Positions 25,151 to 37,179 of a stretch of DNA of 50,493 nt are shown piece after piece; position 1 is the stretch's first letter, and each line of letters opens with the position of its first letter. This DNA is from Haloimpatiens massiliensis. Lineage in GTDB: Bacteria; Bacillota; Clostridia; Clostridiales; Clostridiaceae. The notes beneath the pieces are model-generated. The model saw only the letters and a list, made by a program, of their open reading frames with translations. It was not told where the DNA came from and made no database searches. The position numbers and the translations under genes were made by a program. Location of the stretch: positions 575,199 to 625,691 of the forward strand of contig NZ_LT854639.1 of assembly GCF_900184255.1 (NCBI RefSeq), read 5' to 3'.

Positions 25151-25483
25151 GAAATTTGTAAAGCAAGTGCCATAAGAAAAATCTGTTTTTAAGTCCACAA
25201 TAAATATATTTTTTTAGACTGCTCGCAATACGCCAAGAAATTCTAATGTTTTCAAATTTCAATACCCTAAAACTTTCAAACTCGCTTCTAACGGCGCTCA
25301 AACATGAAAGTTTCTTGACGGGTATTGAAATTTGAAAACAAAGAATTTCTAAGGCTAGCTCAATAGTCTAAAAAAATATATTTATTGTTACCTTAAAAAC
25401 AGATTTTTCGGTTCATACATAAATTACTTATGGGGAGACAGCCCACTAGCCCACTTAAACCATAAATTACGTTGTAATTTATG
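25151..25483 (+). repeat. Composite intergenic repeat R2 with giant hairpin
   Basis: Leader AATTTGTAAAGCAAGTGCC then the 232-base hairpin at 25177-25408 (subtype 1, nearly identical to R1 and R3 in its arms and apical loop). The downstream small modules are mostly missing; instead the sequence has CCACTAGCCCACTTA-type units and a short palindrome CATAAATTACGTTGTAATTTATG running into the folC stop. Sense orientation with the TSCPD gene. Confidence 0.9.
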
Positions 25484-26794
25484 CTACTTACGGATTATTC
25501 TTCGCATATCTCCTACCATATACAGTGAACCACATATAAGAAGTAAATCATTTTCTCCACAATAAGACAAAGCTTTATTATATGCTTCCGCATAATCTAA
25601 AAATGCTTCACAGTTTTTATTATACTTTAAAACCTCTTCCTTTAAATCCTCACTGAGTTCTGCTCTTTCACTGTTTGGAGTTACAGTTAACACTCTACTT
25701 GCTTTTGGAGTTATGACCTTTATCATAGAATCCACTTGTTTGTCTGCCAATATACCTAGAATTAATACTAATTTATCATATTCAAAATATGTATCTATAC
25801 TTTCTGTAATATTGATTACACCATCTATATTATGAGCACCATCTATGACCACTGTAGGATTGTTTTTCATAATTTCAAGCCTTGCAGGCCAAGATACATT
25901 CTCCAAAGCTTTTTTTATATCTTCTTCTGATATGTTAAGTCCCATATCTATTAATTCTTCCACTGCATTTATTGCTACTGCACAGTTAATTATTTGATGC
26001 TTTCCTAAAAGAGATAGATTTAAATTGTATGTACGCTTTTTAGTATTTATTTGTAGCCTTTGCATTACTGCTTGTACACCATTTTCTTTTACAACCTTTG
26101 TATTTTCTATATGTTTACCTGACTCCTTACTTACTCTTATAATTCTACTATTATTTTTATAACACACCTGTTCTATAGTTTTTTCTGCTAAATCCTCCTG
26201 TGGATATAAAACCAAAGGTACATTTTCTTTTATTATACCTGCTTTTTCCCCAGCTATTTTATCTAAAGTATTTCCTAAAACTTGCATATGATCAAAACTT
26301 ATAGAAGTAATTATAGTTAAAATAGGATTTATTACATTGGTAGAATCAAGTCTTCCTCCCATTCCTACTTCTATAACCGCATAGTCTACTGCCTGTTCAT
26401 AAAAATATAAGTACATAGCGCAAGTTATAATTTCAAATTGAGTTGGATGCTCATATCCCATTTCTATAACTTTATCTACAGCTTCTTTTACCCTACTAAT
26501 TACATCTATTAATTCTTCTTTACTTATATTTTTACCATTTACTTGTATTCTCTCTTCAAATTCCTCAATATAAGGTGATGTATACATTCCAACCCTGTAT
26601 CCTGCTTCTCTTAATATTTCATTTAACATAGCAGTGGTAGATCCTTTTCCATTGGTACCTGCTATATGTATACACTTTAATTTTTTTTCAGGTTCGCCCA
26701 AAATTTCTAATAACTTTTCTGTTCTACTTAACCCCAGATTTGTTCCAAAACGTGCTGTATTATTTACATAGTCCATAACCTGTTTGTAATCCAT
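25484..26794 (-). CDS. folC: Folylpolyglutamate / dihydrofolate synthase
   Basis: Adds glutamate to folates, and dihydropteroate in bifunctional members. It has 436 residues from the ATG at 26794, chosen because GGGGGAAGATAAAT precedes it. The Mur ligase-type P-loop is HIAGTNGKGSTTAML near residue 44, TSPYIEEFEERIQVNG is near 72, YAVIEVGMGGRLDSTNV near 136, DHMQVLGNT near 163, and the C-terminal domain has TVVIDGAHNIDG. In many clostridia folC directly follows valS; here the two are in that order and strand but are separated by about one kilobase of palindromic repeats. Confidence 0.96.
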   Translation of the reverse strand: MDYKQVMDYVNNTARFGTNLGLSRTEKLLEILGEPEKKLKCIHIAGTNGKGSTTAMLNEILREAGYRVGMYTSPYIEEFEERIQVNGKNISKEELIDVISRVKEAVDKVIEMGYEHPTQFEIITCAMYLYFYEQAVDYAVIEVGMGGRLDSTNVINPILTIITSISFDHMQVLGNTLDKIAGEKAGIIKENVPLVLYPQEDLAEKTIEQVCYKNNSRIIRVSKESGKHIENTKVVKENGVQAVMQRLQINTKKRTYNLNLSLLGKHQIINCAVAINAVEELIDMGLNISEEDIKKALENVSWPARLEIMKNNPTVVIDGAHNIDGVINITESIDTYFEYDKLVLILGILADKQVDSMIKVITPKASRVLTVTPNSERAELSEDLKEEVLKYNKNCEAFLDYAEAYNKALSYCGENDLLLICGSLYMVGDMRRIIRK

Positions 26795-26861
26795 ATTTAT
26801 CTTCCCCCTACACATAAAATACAATATAATAATATACTATATTTACATAATTCTCAATATA

Positions 26862-27300
26862 AGATATTGTGATGTAAGTGCAGTAAGAAAAATCTGTCTT
26901 TAAGTCCACAATAAATATATTTTTTAAGACTGCTTACAATACGCCAAGAAATTCTAATGTTTTCAAATTTCAATCCCCTAAAGCTTTCAAACTCGCTTCT
27001 AACGGCACTCAAACATGAAAGCCTCTTAACGGGTATTGAAATTTGAAAACAAAGAATTTCTAAGGCTAGCTCAATAGTCTAAAAAAATATATTTATTGTT
27101 ACCTTAAAGACAGATTTTTCGGTTCATACATACATTACTTATGGGGGGGAGACGGCCTACTAAATGAAAATTTTCCTCCACTATGTTACGGAAAATCTTT
27201 AATTAAATAAATGGAATAGTTATAGCCTTTTTTTAAGCACTTTAAAGATCTTTTATCGGCGGTAGCCAGCGTAAATATTAAAACCAATGTTTATACAAGC
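26862..27300 (+). repeat. Composite intergenic repeat R3 with giant hairpin
   Basis: Leader ATATTGTGATGTAAGTGCAG, then the 232-base hairpin at 26888-27119 (subtype 1), then the TTTTCCTCCACTATGTTACG hairpin near 27170-27200, the AATGGAATAGTTATAG module and CTTTTATCGGCGGTAGCC near 27250. It is oriented opposite to both neighbouring genes and faces R4. It is the only full copy that does not follow a gene in sense. Confidence 0.88.
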
Positions 27301-27834
27301 CAATGCCTTATAGCAAAATATATTAAATTTTATTCAATATTTTATTTTAATAATTAGTGATTCATTAGTTTCTAATCAAAGTAACTAATTATATCTCCCA
27401 ATTAGTCAAAGTATTATTAATAACTGGGATTTAAGTCCTAAACGAAAGGCTACGCCTAAAAAGATTATGGGAGCCTTTTTATTTGTTTTATAAATTAAAG
27501 ATTTTCCGTAACGTAGTGGAGGAAAATCATCCTTTAGTAGGCTTCTCCTCTCAAACCACATACATATTAAACTAAAAATCTGATTTTAATGTAGTAATAA
27601 ATGTGGAATTGGGGACTATTGAACTAGCCTTAGAACTTCTTATGTCTCACAGTTAAAGACCCGTTAAGAAGCTTTCATGTTTGAACGAGGAACAAGTGAG
27701 TTTGAAAGCTTTAGGGGCTTTAACTGTGAGACATTTAGAAGTTCTTGGCGTATTGTGAACAGTCCCAAATTACACATTTATTACGGAATTAAAATCAGAT
27801 TTTTCTTCAATATATTATGTCACAATATATTCTT
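27300..27834 (-). repeat. Composite intergenic repeat R4 with giant hairpin
   Basis: Read on the minus strand it starts one base after the valS stop. It has leader ATATTGTGACATAATATATT, then the 232-base hairpin at 27574-27805. This is subtype 2: arms GTCTCACAGTTAAAG / CTTTAACTGTGAGAC and TAATAAATGTG / CCACATTTATTA replace the subtype 1 arms, while the apical AAAGCTTTCAAACTC ... AACATGAAAGCTTCTTAACG and internal CAATACGCCAAGAA / TTCTAAGGCTAG are retained. Small modules follow: GATTTTCC ... GGAAAATC near 27500-27530 and AAAAGGCTCCCATAATC near 27465. Confidence 0.9.
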
Positions 27835-30483
<2,649 letters not shown>

Positions 30484-30587
30484 ATCCTTTGCTCCTTTCC
30501 TTTTTACTTATAGTAATTTTTAGATACTATAATAAATGTTTGTGTCTTATACCTAGAACCTGTAACAAGCGCTATGATTTTTTATAA

Positions 30588-30925
30588 TAAAAAAAGCACT
30601 GCAATCCAAAGGACGACAGTGCGTGGTACCACCTTTATTCTTATAAATAATTTATACTATAAACCAAGCCTTTAGTGCCCTATGAACTATTTTACTCCAT
30701 AGGATAACTAATATACTGTTTAGGCTATAAAACTTATTTATAAGCTCTTAAAACTTTTAACGAATTTACCGTCTTTGCCTACTACTACTTCAGCAAAGAG
30801 ACTCAGAAGCTACCTTCAAGCTAATTCCTATAGAAGATCTTTCAGCCGGTGAATCTTCCTCTCTCAATATTCCTTATACCCTACTCCTCTTCTTCATAGT
30901 CTTTACTTATTTCATTTTGAATATA
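30588..30925 (-). promoter_or_regulatory. T-box leader of valS
   Basis: On the minus strand the T-box core GGTGGTACCACGC (30621-30633) precedes a terminator hairpin GCACTGTCGTCC / GGATTGCAGTGC with a T-run (30589-30622), the classic mutually exclusive antiterminator/terminator. The upstream stem I region contains GGAAGATT ... GATCTTCT and a probable specifier GUA (Val) in GAAGGTAGCTTC, at 30811-30813. Uncharged tRNA-Val pairing would allow readthrough into valS. Class identification is firm; the specifier position is inferred. Confidence 0.92.
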
Positions 30926-30931
30926 TTTAAC

Positions 30932-30959
30932 ATTATAATACTATTTAACTATATGTCAA
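30932..30959 (-). promoter_or_regulatory. Promoter of the valS T-box transcript
   Basis: Perfect TTGACA (30954-30959), 16-base spacer, perfect TATAAT (30932-30937) on the minus strand, placed just ahead of the T-box stem I. This is the best vegetative promoter match seen in the window. Confidence 0.85.
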
Positions 30960-31066
30960 GGGTGTATTTAAAATTATCTATGCTAATTTATTCCTTATAA
31001 ATATCTCAACTATATAAACTCTACTTTTAACTACCATTTTCAATATCTAAAGATTATATTCTTTTA

Positions 31067-31223
31067 GGTACATGAAAATAAATAACAAGTCAAAGATGCT
31101 GGTATATTTTGTGTCAGACAAGGAAGCAAGTTCCGCCGCTAGTAGAACTATCCGTGGAACCTGCTGACGCAGTATGACGCAAAATGGACTAGCATACTGA
31201 CTTGTTATTTATTTGAATGTGCC
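31067..31223. repeat. 157-bp palindromic repeat, family A, copy 2
   Basis: Same organisation as the copy at 15457-15613. The outer arms are AAATAAATAACAAGTCA / TGACTTGTTATTTATTT, the inner arms ATTTTGTGTCA / TGACGCAAAAT, and the core AAGTTCCGCCGCTAGTAGAAC ... GGAACCTGCTGACG. The inner stem differs from copy 1 by one C-to-T-type change that turns a G-C pair into G-T, so pairing is kept. It ends 5 bases before the stop of the following minus-strand gene. Confidence 0.8.
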
Positions 31224-31227
31224 TTAA

Positions 31228-32466
31228 CTACTTTTTATACTTTATCTCATTACTATAGTTTATTTCTTTATCAAATTTCCAAGTTGCTCCATAGTTATCT
31301 GTTGTAAATTGAATTGTTCTATCTACGTCTCTTAGCTTAACAGGTAATACTCCCTTTGCACCTTTAAAAACAGGACATAATGGCGTGGCACAATCATATT
31401 TATATTTAGATGGTAACTTTATATATACCTTTTTCCATGTTTTCCCTTCATCAGTGGTACGATATACTGTTGGATTATTATCACTTTCATATCTAAAACA
31501 CATAAGTATAATTTTATCACTTGCAAACCCTGCACCAGTAACTACGCGGGCATAGGTTTTATTTGTATTTCCTATTTCTTTCCATGTTTTACCGCCATCA
31601 TTTGTTTCATAAATATAATTTTCTTGATGCCCCATTGCTACACCAGTTGTTAAAACAACATAACCTTGGTTCTTTGAAGTAAATCCTACCAACTTTCTTT
31701 CATATCCATAGTCGTCCTTGGAACCCTGAACCTCATAAGTTTTCCATGACTTCCCTTTGTCCTCACTGATAGTAACTTTTACATCACTGTCCTTATTTCC
31801 ATAAACAAATGCAGTTTTTTCAGGTGTTATATAATAACTTCCTTCTTCTAAAAATTCATTTTCATTAACATTATTAGCCAAATCAGTTAACGCATTTTCA
31901 CTAAGTAAGCTTTCTAATACCACAGGAACATCCGCCCAAGTCTTACCATTATCATATGTTACAGAAACTCGTCTATCTCTTATAGTGTATTTATTAGGTG
32001 AGTTAAGTGATACTTCGAACTCTTTGCTCTTGATATATTCCTTTTTAGTTGAATCCTTTATTGGCTTTAAACCATTCTTATTAACATGTATTCCTTGATC
32101 CACAACTTTATATTTGCCATCACTTATCCTCTTTATTCTCATAGGCCACTTACAATTAACCACTTCTGTATCATTACCCGTTGTTGCCATTAAATCATAA
32201 TTTATATCTGCAACAAATTCTCTATAATCTCCTGCAATTATTTTTATTTCTTTAATATTATAAGATGACTCTATATTTTCATGTCCAGGTTGATTTTCTT
32301 CTTTTTCCATATACTCTTGAAATAACTTACTACTCACCTGGATTAAATCTACTTTTTTCTTTTCCTCTTCACTGTGTTTATAAAAACTTTTATATACCCC
32401 CATAGTAATTACTACAATTGATAATAAACTGACTATTATAATTGCATACATCTTCTTATTTTTCAT
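31228..32466 (-). CDS. Membrane-anchored BNR/Asp-box propeller protein
   Basis: 412 residues with one N-terminal membrane segment (MYAIIIVSLLSIVVITMGVY, residues 6-25) and a large extracytoplasmic part. At least five Asp-box motifs are visible: VTYDNGKTW, ISEDKGKSW, TNDGGKTWKEI, TTDEGKTWKKV and TTDNYGATW. These are the repeats of sialidase and YCF48-type propellers. Residues about 40-140 form a separate domain without a recognised family (IKEIKIIAGDYREFVADINYDL). The sialidase catalytic RIP arginine motif is absent, so I do not call an enzyme. Likely a surface sensor or binding protein. Confidence 0.78.
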   Translation of the reverse strand: MKNKKMYAIIIVSLLSIVVITMGVYKSFYKHSEEEKKKVDLIQVSSKLFQEYMEKEENQPGHENIESSYNIKEIKIIAGDYREFVADINYDLMATTGNDTEVVNCKWPMRIKRISDGKYKVVDQGIHVNKNGLKPIKDSTKKEYIKSKEFEVSLNSPNKYTIRDRRVSVTYDNGKTWADVPVVLESLLSENALTDLANNVNENEFLEEGSYYITPEKTAFVYGNKDSDVKVTISEDKGKSWKTYEVQGSKDDYGYERKLVGFTSKNQGYVVLTTGVAMGHQENYIYETNDGGKTWKEIGNTNKTYARVVTGAGFASDKIILMCFRYESDNNPTVYRTTDEGKTWKKVYIKLPSKYKYDCATPLCPVFKGAKGVLPVKLRDVDRTIQFTTDNYGATWKFDKEINYSNEIKYKK

Positions 32467-32675
32467 AAGTAACTCCCCTCTTATAAATTAGTAATAACCA
32501 TGTTCTCTATTACATTTACCTAGTGTATCACCGAATAATTTTTACGTCAAATTAAGTATTAAATATTTGTATTTTATATAAACTGAGATAAAATAAGAGT
32601 ATGTTTATATCAGTAAGCTACAAATTCTTATAAAAATCACTAATGTTCACAAATATATAGAGAGGAATGATATAC

Positions 32676-32727
32676 ATGCACTTACCTATATCCCTTGGGA
32701 ATTTAGGTTCCATAATTTTTTTAGTTA
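32676..32727 (+). pseudogene. cls: 5' fragment of cardiolipin synthase gene
   Basis: An ATG behind GAGAGGAATG encodes MHLPISLGNLGSIIFLV and then runs into the IS. Joining 32727 to 34123 restores one open frame that continues (N)ILLVIFLIFFERRNPSTTWAW into the downstream cls sequence. This is the first half of the first membrane helix. Confidence 0.85.
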
Positions 32728-34115
32728 CTTTAAATGAGCAAATTTCATAACAAATTATGGAATAAAAATAGACATTCATAATATCCTAGTGTATTATATT
32801 TCTGTCAGAAAACATAAACAAAGGATGAATATAAATGTCTACAGAAAATAATATACCATATAATAAAGAGATTAACAATTTCATAATTAAACTTGGATTA
32901 TCATTATATTTAACACTGCCTCAATTAAAACATGTTTGTGAATTTATCTTTGCAGCCGTAGGTCGTGGGTATGATGGCAAAGTTATTCATATAGCTGAAA
33001 GTTGCTATCAGAGTACTTATAGAACATCCATAGGTCAATTTTTATCCAAAAGCCCATGGAATGAAGATTATATTTTGAGAGCATTACAAAAGTTCGCAGT
33101 TAATAAAATTTGGCAGTTATCTCGTGATACAGGAAAGCCTATTTATGTGATTATTGATGATACTATCTGTAAGAAGACAAAGCCTTCGTCACGGGCTAAA
33201 AATCCTATAGAAAAGTGTCAATTTCATCAATCACATTTAGAAAATAAAAAAGTCTATGGACACCAAGTTGTAGGTGCTTTACTACAATGTGGCGATGTTA
33301 CAATTCCTTATCAGCTAACGCTTTATGATAAGACTAAAGTCGATAAAGACAATAAAAAATTTACTAAGATTAATATTGCTGTAAATATAATATCTTCATT
33401 ACCCGAACCACCTATTCAAGGTTTCGTCTTAGGGGATAGTTGGTATAGTGCTGAAATAATTATAAAAACAGCAAAGGCAAAAGGCTTTGAATATATAGGA
33501 GCGTTAAAAACTAATAGAATTATATACCCAAAGTGCTCGCGCATGAATCATAAAATTAATGGTTTTGCCAAAACTATAAACAAGGAAGACTTTCACCTCG
33601 TAACAGTGAATAAGCACTCTTACTATGTTTATAGATATGAGGGCAAAATCAATGGTTTTAAAAATGTTGTAATTCTTATTAGTTATCCTAAAGAAGCTCT
33701 CTATAATGAAAAAGCATTAAAATCTTTTATATCAACAGATATAAATCTCACAACAGAAGAAATACTTTTTCAATACCGTGAACGTTGGACAATTGAAGTA
33801 TTTTTCCGTCAAAATAAGATGGAATTAGGTTTTGATAATTATCAAGTTCGTGGTGAAAAAGCCATAAAGAGATTTTGGATTTTAACTCAATTGACTTATC
33901 TTTATTGTACTTGTTGCATAAGCACAGATTGTTCTAAATTTGGAGAAGGTTTAAAAATAGCTCGTAAACAATCCCAACAAGAAGTAATTGCTTGGGTATA
34001 TTCTCAATATAAAAAAGGAGTTAGTTTAAATGCTATTTTTGATACTCTTAAATTATCACACAATAAGTGTGCTTAAGTAATGTAAAATAATGTAAGTGTT
34101 TTTGCTCATTTAAAG
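32728..34115 (+). mobile_element. 1388-bp insertion sequence with IS4-like DDE transposase
   Basis: The boundaries are set by a perfect 15-bp terminal inverted repeat CTTTAAATGAGCAAA (32728-32742) with its complement at 34101-34115, and by a 7-bp direct duplication TTAGTTA outside both ends (32721-32727 and 34116-34122). It contains a single transposase ORF. Removing the IS and one duplication copy restores a 479-codon cls gene. Both termini and the transposase look intact, so the insertion may be recent. Confidence 0.92.
32835..34076 (+). CDS. DDE transposase (IS4/IS701-like superfamily)
   Basis: 413 residues. The catalytic acids are visible as YVIIDDTICKKTK near residue 107, FVLGDSWYSAE near 200 and the YREK-type motif FQYRERWTIEVFFRQNKMELGFDNYQVR near 313, which is the signature of the IS4 superfamily with a beta-strand insertion between the second D and E. 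The N-terminal region (LKHVCEFIFAAVGRGYDGKVIHIAESC) resembles IS701/DDE_5 proteins. The 7-bp duplication is not diagnostic, so the exact family is left open. It appears full length and likely active. Confidence 0.88.
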   Translation: MSTENNIPYNKEINNFIIKLGLSLYLTLPQLKHVCEFIFAAVGRGYDGKVIHIAESCYQSTYRTSIGQFLSKSPWNEDYILRALQKFAVNKIWQLSRDTGKPIYVIIDDTICKKTKPSSRAKNPIEKCQFHQSHLENKKVYGHQVVGALLQCGDVTIPYQLTLYDKTKVDKDNKKFTKINIAVNIISSLPEPPIQGFVLGDSWYSAEIIIKTAKAKGFEYIGALKTNRIIYPKCSRMNHKINGFAKTINKEDFHLVTVNKHSYYVYRYEGKINGFKNVVILISYPKEALYNEKALKSFISTDINLTTEEILFQYRERWTIEVFFRQNKMELGFDNYQVRGEKAIKRFWILTQLTYLYCTCCISTDCSKFGEGLKIARKQSQQEVIAWVYSQYKKGVSLNAIFDTLKLSHNKCA

Positions 34116-35510
34116 TTAGTTAATATTTTACTAGTAATATTTTTAATCTTTTTCGAAAGAAGAAATCCCTCCACCACTTGGGCATGGCTTCTTATCCTCA
34201 TATTTTTTCCTATAGTAGGTTTTATTGTGTACTTATTTTTGGGGCAAAATTTAAGTAGAGAAAAAATATTTAATAAAAAAATTATTGCAGATAATGAAAA
34301 AAGTAAATATCTAAAGAAACTAAGATCCTCATACAAATACGATATAGATGCTATAGAAAATGCTGACACTATAAGAATGCTTTATAAAAGCTCTAGCTCC
34401 ATATTTACACAAAATAATCATGTACAGTTGTATTTTGACGGGAAAGAAAAATTTGAAGCATTATTTAATGAAATAAAAAACGCTAAAAAATTTATACATA
34501 TAGAATATTATATAATTCAAAAAGACACCCTTGGTTTAAAACTAATAAATACCCTTACTGAAAAAGCCAAAGAAGGTGTGGAAATAAGATTGCTATTTGA
34601 TGCCATGGGTTCTGGAAAAATAACCAAGAATATAGTTAAGCCACTTATAGAAGCTGGTGGAAAAGTTTTTTCCTTCTTCCCTAGTAAAATTTCCTTTATA
34701 AATAGAAGGATAAATTATAGAAATCATAGAAAAATAGTTGTGATAGATAACCAAGTTGCATTTTTAGTAGGTTTTAATATAGGCAATGAATACATAAGCG
34801 AAGATTCTAAAATAGGATATTGGAGAGATACTCATATTAAAATAATTGGTGAGTCCATAAATGACTTAGAAGAAAGATTTTTATTAGATTGGACCTATGC
34901 ATCTAATGAACATATAGATGATTATTCTAAATATTTTATTTCTAATACTCTCAATGAATCCCATGTTGGTCTTCAAATAGTATCTAGCGGACCTGACCTT
35001 AAAGAACAACATATAAGAAATGGATATATCAAAATAATAAATCACGCTAAAAACACTCTTTACCTACAATCTCCTTATTTTGTACCTGACGATTCTATGT
35101 TAAATGCACTTAAAATATGTGCTCTCTCTGGGAAAGATGTACGAATTATGATACCAGGAAATCCTGATCATATATTTATGGGTTGGGCAGCTAATGCATA
35201 TATTAAAACTTTGTTAGATTGCGGCATAAAGGTATATCTTTACAATAATGGTTTTATACACTGCAAGACCATAATGGCTGATGGTTCCGTATGTAGTATT
35301 GGTACTGCTAATATGGATATAAGAAGTTTTAAACTTAATTTTGAAACTAATGCTTTCATATATAATAGAAATATATGCACTACTGTGGAAAAACAATTTT
35401 TAAAGGATATGGAATACTGTACTGAAGTTACTCTACGAAACTTCCAAAGTAGACCCCTTCGTAGTAAAATATTTGAATCCATCACAAGATTACTATCACC
35501 TATTCTGTAA
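34116..35510 (+). pseudogene. cls: Cardiolipin synthase, 3' part, interrupted by IS
   Basis: Phospholipase D-type enzyme making cardiolipin from phosphatidylglycerol at the membrane. The first HKD motif is NHRKIVVIDNQVAFLVGFNIG and the second FIHCKTIMADGSVCSIGTANMDIRSF, both intact. The reconstructed protein is 479 residues, normal for Cls, with two N-terminal membrane helices. The IS splits the first helix after codon 17. An internal GTG at 34227 could start a 427-residue product that keeps both HKD motifs but lacks the anchor; its ribosome site (TAGTAGG) is weak. I treat the gene as disrupted. Confidence 0.88.
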
Positions 35511-35571
35511 AAGCCACTAAATAGTATTTAGTCTAGATGTAGTTAATAAAAAATTTAAGAATAACTAACAA

Positions 35572-35620
35572 TAAAGACTCTAATTTCACATAACATGTAA
35601 AATTAGAGTCTTCGTCTTTT
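35572..35620 (+). terminator. Terminator after cls
   Basis: GACTCTAATTT / AAATTAGAGTC stem followed by TTCGTCTTTT, about 65 bases downstream of the cls stop. Confidence 0.75.
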
Positions 35621-35733
35621 ATATTATAAGATTTTTTTATGGTACCTACTTTGAAATTTATAAATACTGTGACAAAATACTCTTCTACTTCATACTATAA
35701 AACATATCATTAACACATACGAGGAGGATATAC

Positions 35734-36753
35734 ATGCGAAAAAGTATTTCTAAATATTTAATTTTCACACTTGTTTTTATTCTATCTTTTACCTGTCTTT
35801 ATGGATGCAGTAAAAAAAATAAAAATTTAACCACTGTAAAACTAAATGAAGTAGTGCGTTCCGTTTTTTATGCCCCAATGTATGTAGCTATTAACGAGGG
35901 CTTCTTTAAGGAAGAAGGAATAGACATAAAGTTAAGTACTGGACAAGGTGCTGATAAGACCATGCAGCAAGTACTAAGTAAAAGCGCAGACATAGGTTTT
36001 TGTGGACCAGAACAAGTTATATATATTTATAATCAAAACAAAGAAGATTATCCTGTATTATTTGCACAATTGACCCAAACAGATGGTTCTTTCTTAGTTG
36101 GTAGAAATAAAGAAGACAATTTTAATTGGGAATCTCTAAAGGGAAAAACCATAATAGGGGGCAGACCTGGTGGTATGCCTGAAATGTCTCTTGAATATGT
36201 TCTTAAAAATCACGGTATAGACCCAAATAAAGATGTTAAACTAGTTACAAATTTAGCTTTTACTGCCACATCCGGTGCTTTTAAATCTGGAACTGGCAAT
36301 TACGTAGCTCTTTTTGAACCTACTGCCAGTTTATTAGAAAAAGATAATTCAGGTCATATTGTAGCCTCTATTGGAGAAAGTGCTGGCACCATACCATATA
36401 CCTGTTACTTTTCTACTAAATCGTATATAAAAGAAAACCCTGAAATAGTAGAAAAATTTACAAGGGCTATTCATAAAGGTCAGTTATGGGTTAAAGACCA
36501 CCGTGATAAAGACGTAGCTAAATCCATAAAAAGTTTCTTCCCAGGCAGCGATGAAGAAATTCTAGCTAAAGTTATTAAAAATTATAGATCCATAAATGCC
36601 TTTGCGGAAACTCCAGTTATGGAAAAAGGAGATTTAAATAGACTTATGGACATTATTCAATCTTATAAATCTGACCTAATACCTCAAAGACCTCCTTTCG
36701 AAAAAATAGTTAATAACAGTTTTGCAGAAAAAGTAATGAAAAACACAAAGTAA
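35734..36753 (+). CDS. ABC transporter substrate-binding lipoprotein (NMT1/SsuA/TauA type)
   Basis: 339 residues. The signal peptide (YLIFTLVFILSFTCLYGC) has lipobox LYGC. The mature protein shows VRSVFYAPMYVAINEGFFKEEGIDIKLSTGQGADKTMQQVLS, typical of NMT1/THI5-like binding proteins for sulfonates, taurine, nitrate or thiamine-pyrimidine precursors, then GKTIIGGRPGGMPEMSLEYVLKNHGIDP. ATG follows GAGGAGG. The matching ATPase and permease are 5.5 kb away at 42273-43828 on the same strand, with an opposite-strand activase gene between. The ligand is not deducible. Confidence 0.9.
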   Translation: MRKSISKYLIFTLVFILSFTCLYGCSKKNKNLTTVKLNEVVRSVFYAPMYVAINEGFFKEEGIDIKLSTGQGADKTMQQVLSKSADIGFCGPEQVIYIYNQNKEDYPVLFAQLTQTDGSFLVGRNKEDNFNWESLKGKTIIGGRPGGMPEMSLEYVLKNHGIDPNKDVKLVTNLAFTATSGAFKSGTGNYVALFEPTASLLEKDNSGHIVASIGESAGTIPYTCYFSTKSYIKENPEIVEKFTRAIHKGQLWVKDHRDKDVAKSIKSFFPGSDEEILAKVIKNYRSINAFAETPVMEKGDLNRLMDIIQSYKSDLIPQRPPFEKIVNNSFAEKVMKNTK

Positions 36754-36965
36754 GAATATTGTGATGTAAGTGTCATAAAAAAATCTTTAATTAAATAAAA
36801 TGAGATAGCAAAAAAACTATAACTATTTCATTAAATGGAATAGTTATAGTTTTTTTTAGCGCTTTAAAAATCTTTTATTGGCGATAGCCAGCCTAAATAC
36901 ATAGGCATGATTAGGATTTATATATAAGAATATATAACTTTAATTGTCAGATAAATAAAAACTTG
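36754..36965 (+). repeat. Composite repeat lacking the giant hairpin
   Basis: Directly after the stop: AATATTGTGATGTAAGTGTC, as at the head of R1 and R3, then at AAAAATCT the sequence jumps to CTTTAATTAAATAAA, which in R1 lies about 300 bases later. The downstream modules follow (AACTATAACTATTTC ... GAATAGTTATAG, CTTTTATTGGCGATAGCCAG, AAGAATATATAACTTTAA). So both flanks are present and the 232-base hairpin plus the next small hairpin are absent. Confidence 0.8.
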
Positions 36966-36969
36966 TAGA

Positions 36970-37165
36970 TAAGTAATAGGTAATAGCTAAGAAGTAATAG
37001 TTATGGTGAAAATTCAGCAAAGCTGAATTTTTTCAAGAGCCCTTATTTTTACTAGCTGTTCTCTTGTTACTTATTCATAAATTAACTATAAAAAACTCTT
37101 TGAGTTTTATCCTTAACTCTTACTTCTTACTTTTTACTTCTTACTTATTACCTCTTACCTGGTCT
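36970..37165. repeat. Degenerate GTAAGAAGT array, family G, copy 2
   Basis: Units such as AAGTAATAGGTAATAG and CTAAGAAGTAATAG at 36970-37005 face the complements TTACTTCTTACTTTTTACTT at about 37118-37160. Between them are the same two small hairpins as in copy 1: AAATTCAGC/GCTGAATTT and AAACTCTTTGAGTTT. Unit number and order differ from copy 1, as expected of a changeable array. Confidence 0.75.
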
Positions 37166-37179
37166 CCCCTACAAATTAA

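Noticed and set aside
31228..32466. Sialidase for the Asp-box protein
   Set aside because: Asp-boxes are present but the catalytic arginine (RIP) and nucleophile motifs are not seen, so an enzyme call is not justified.
35640..35733. TPP riboswitch before the NMT1-type binding protein
   Set aside because: No CTGAGA or ACCTGATCTGG thi-box motif is present, so a thiamine-precursor role is not supported.
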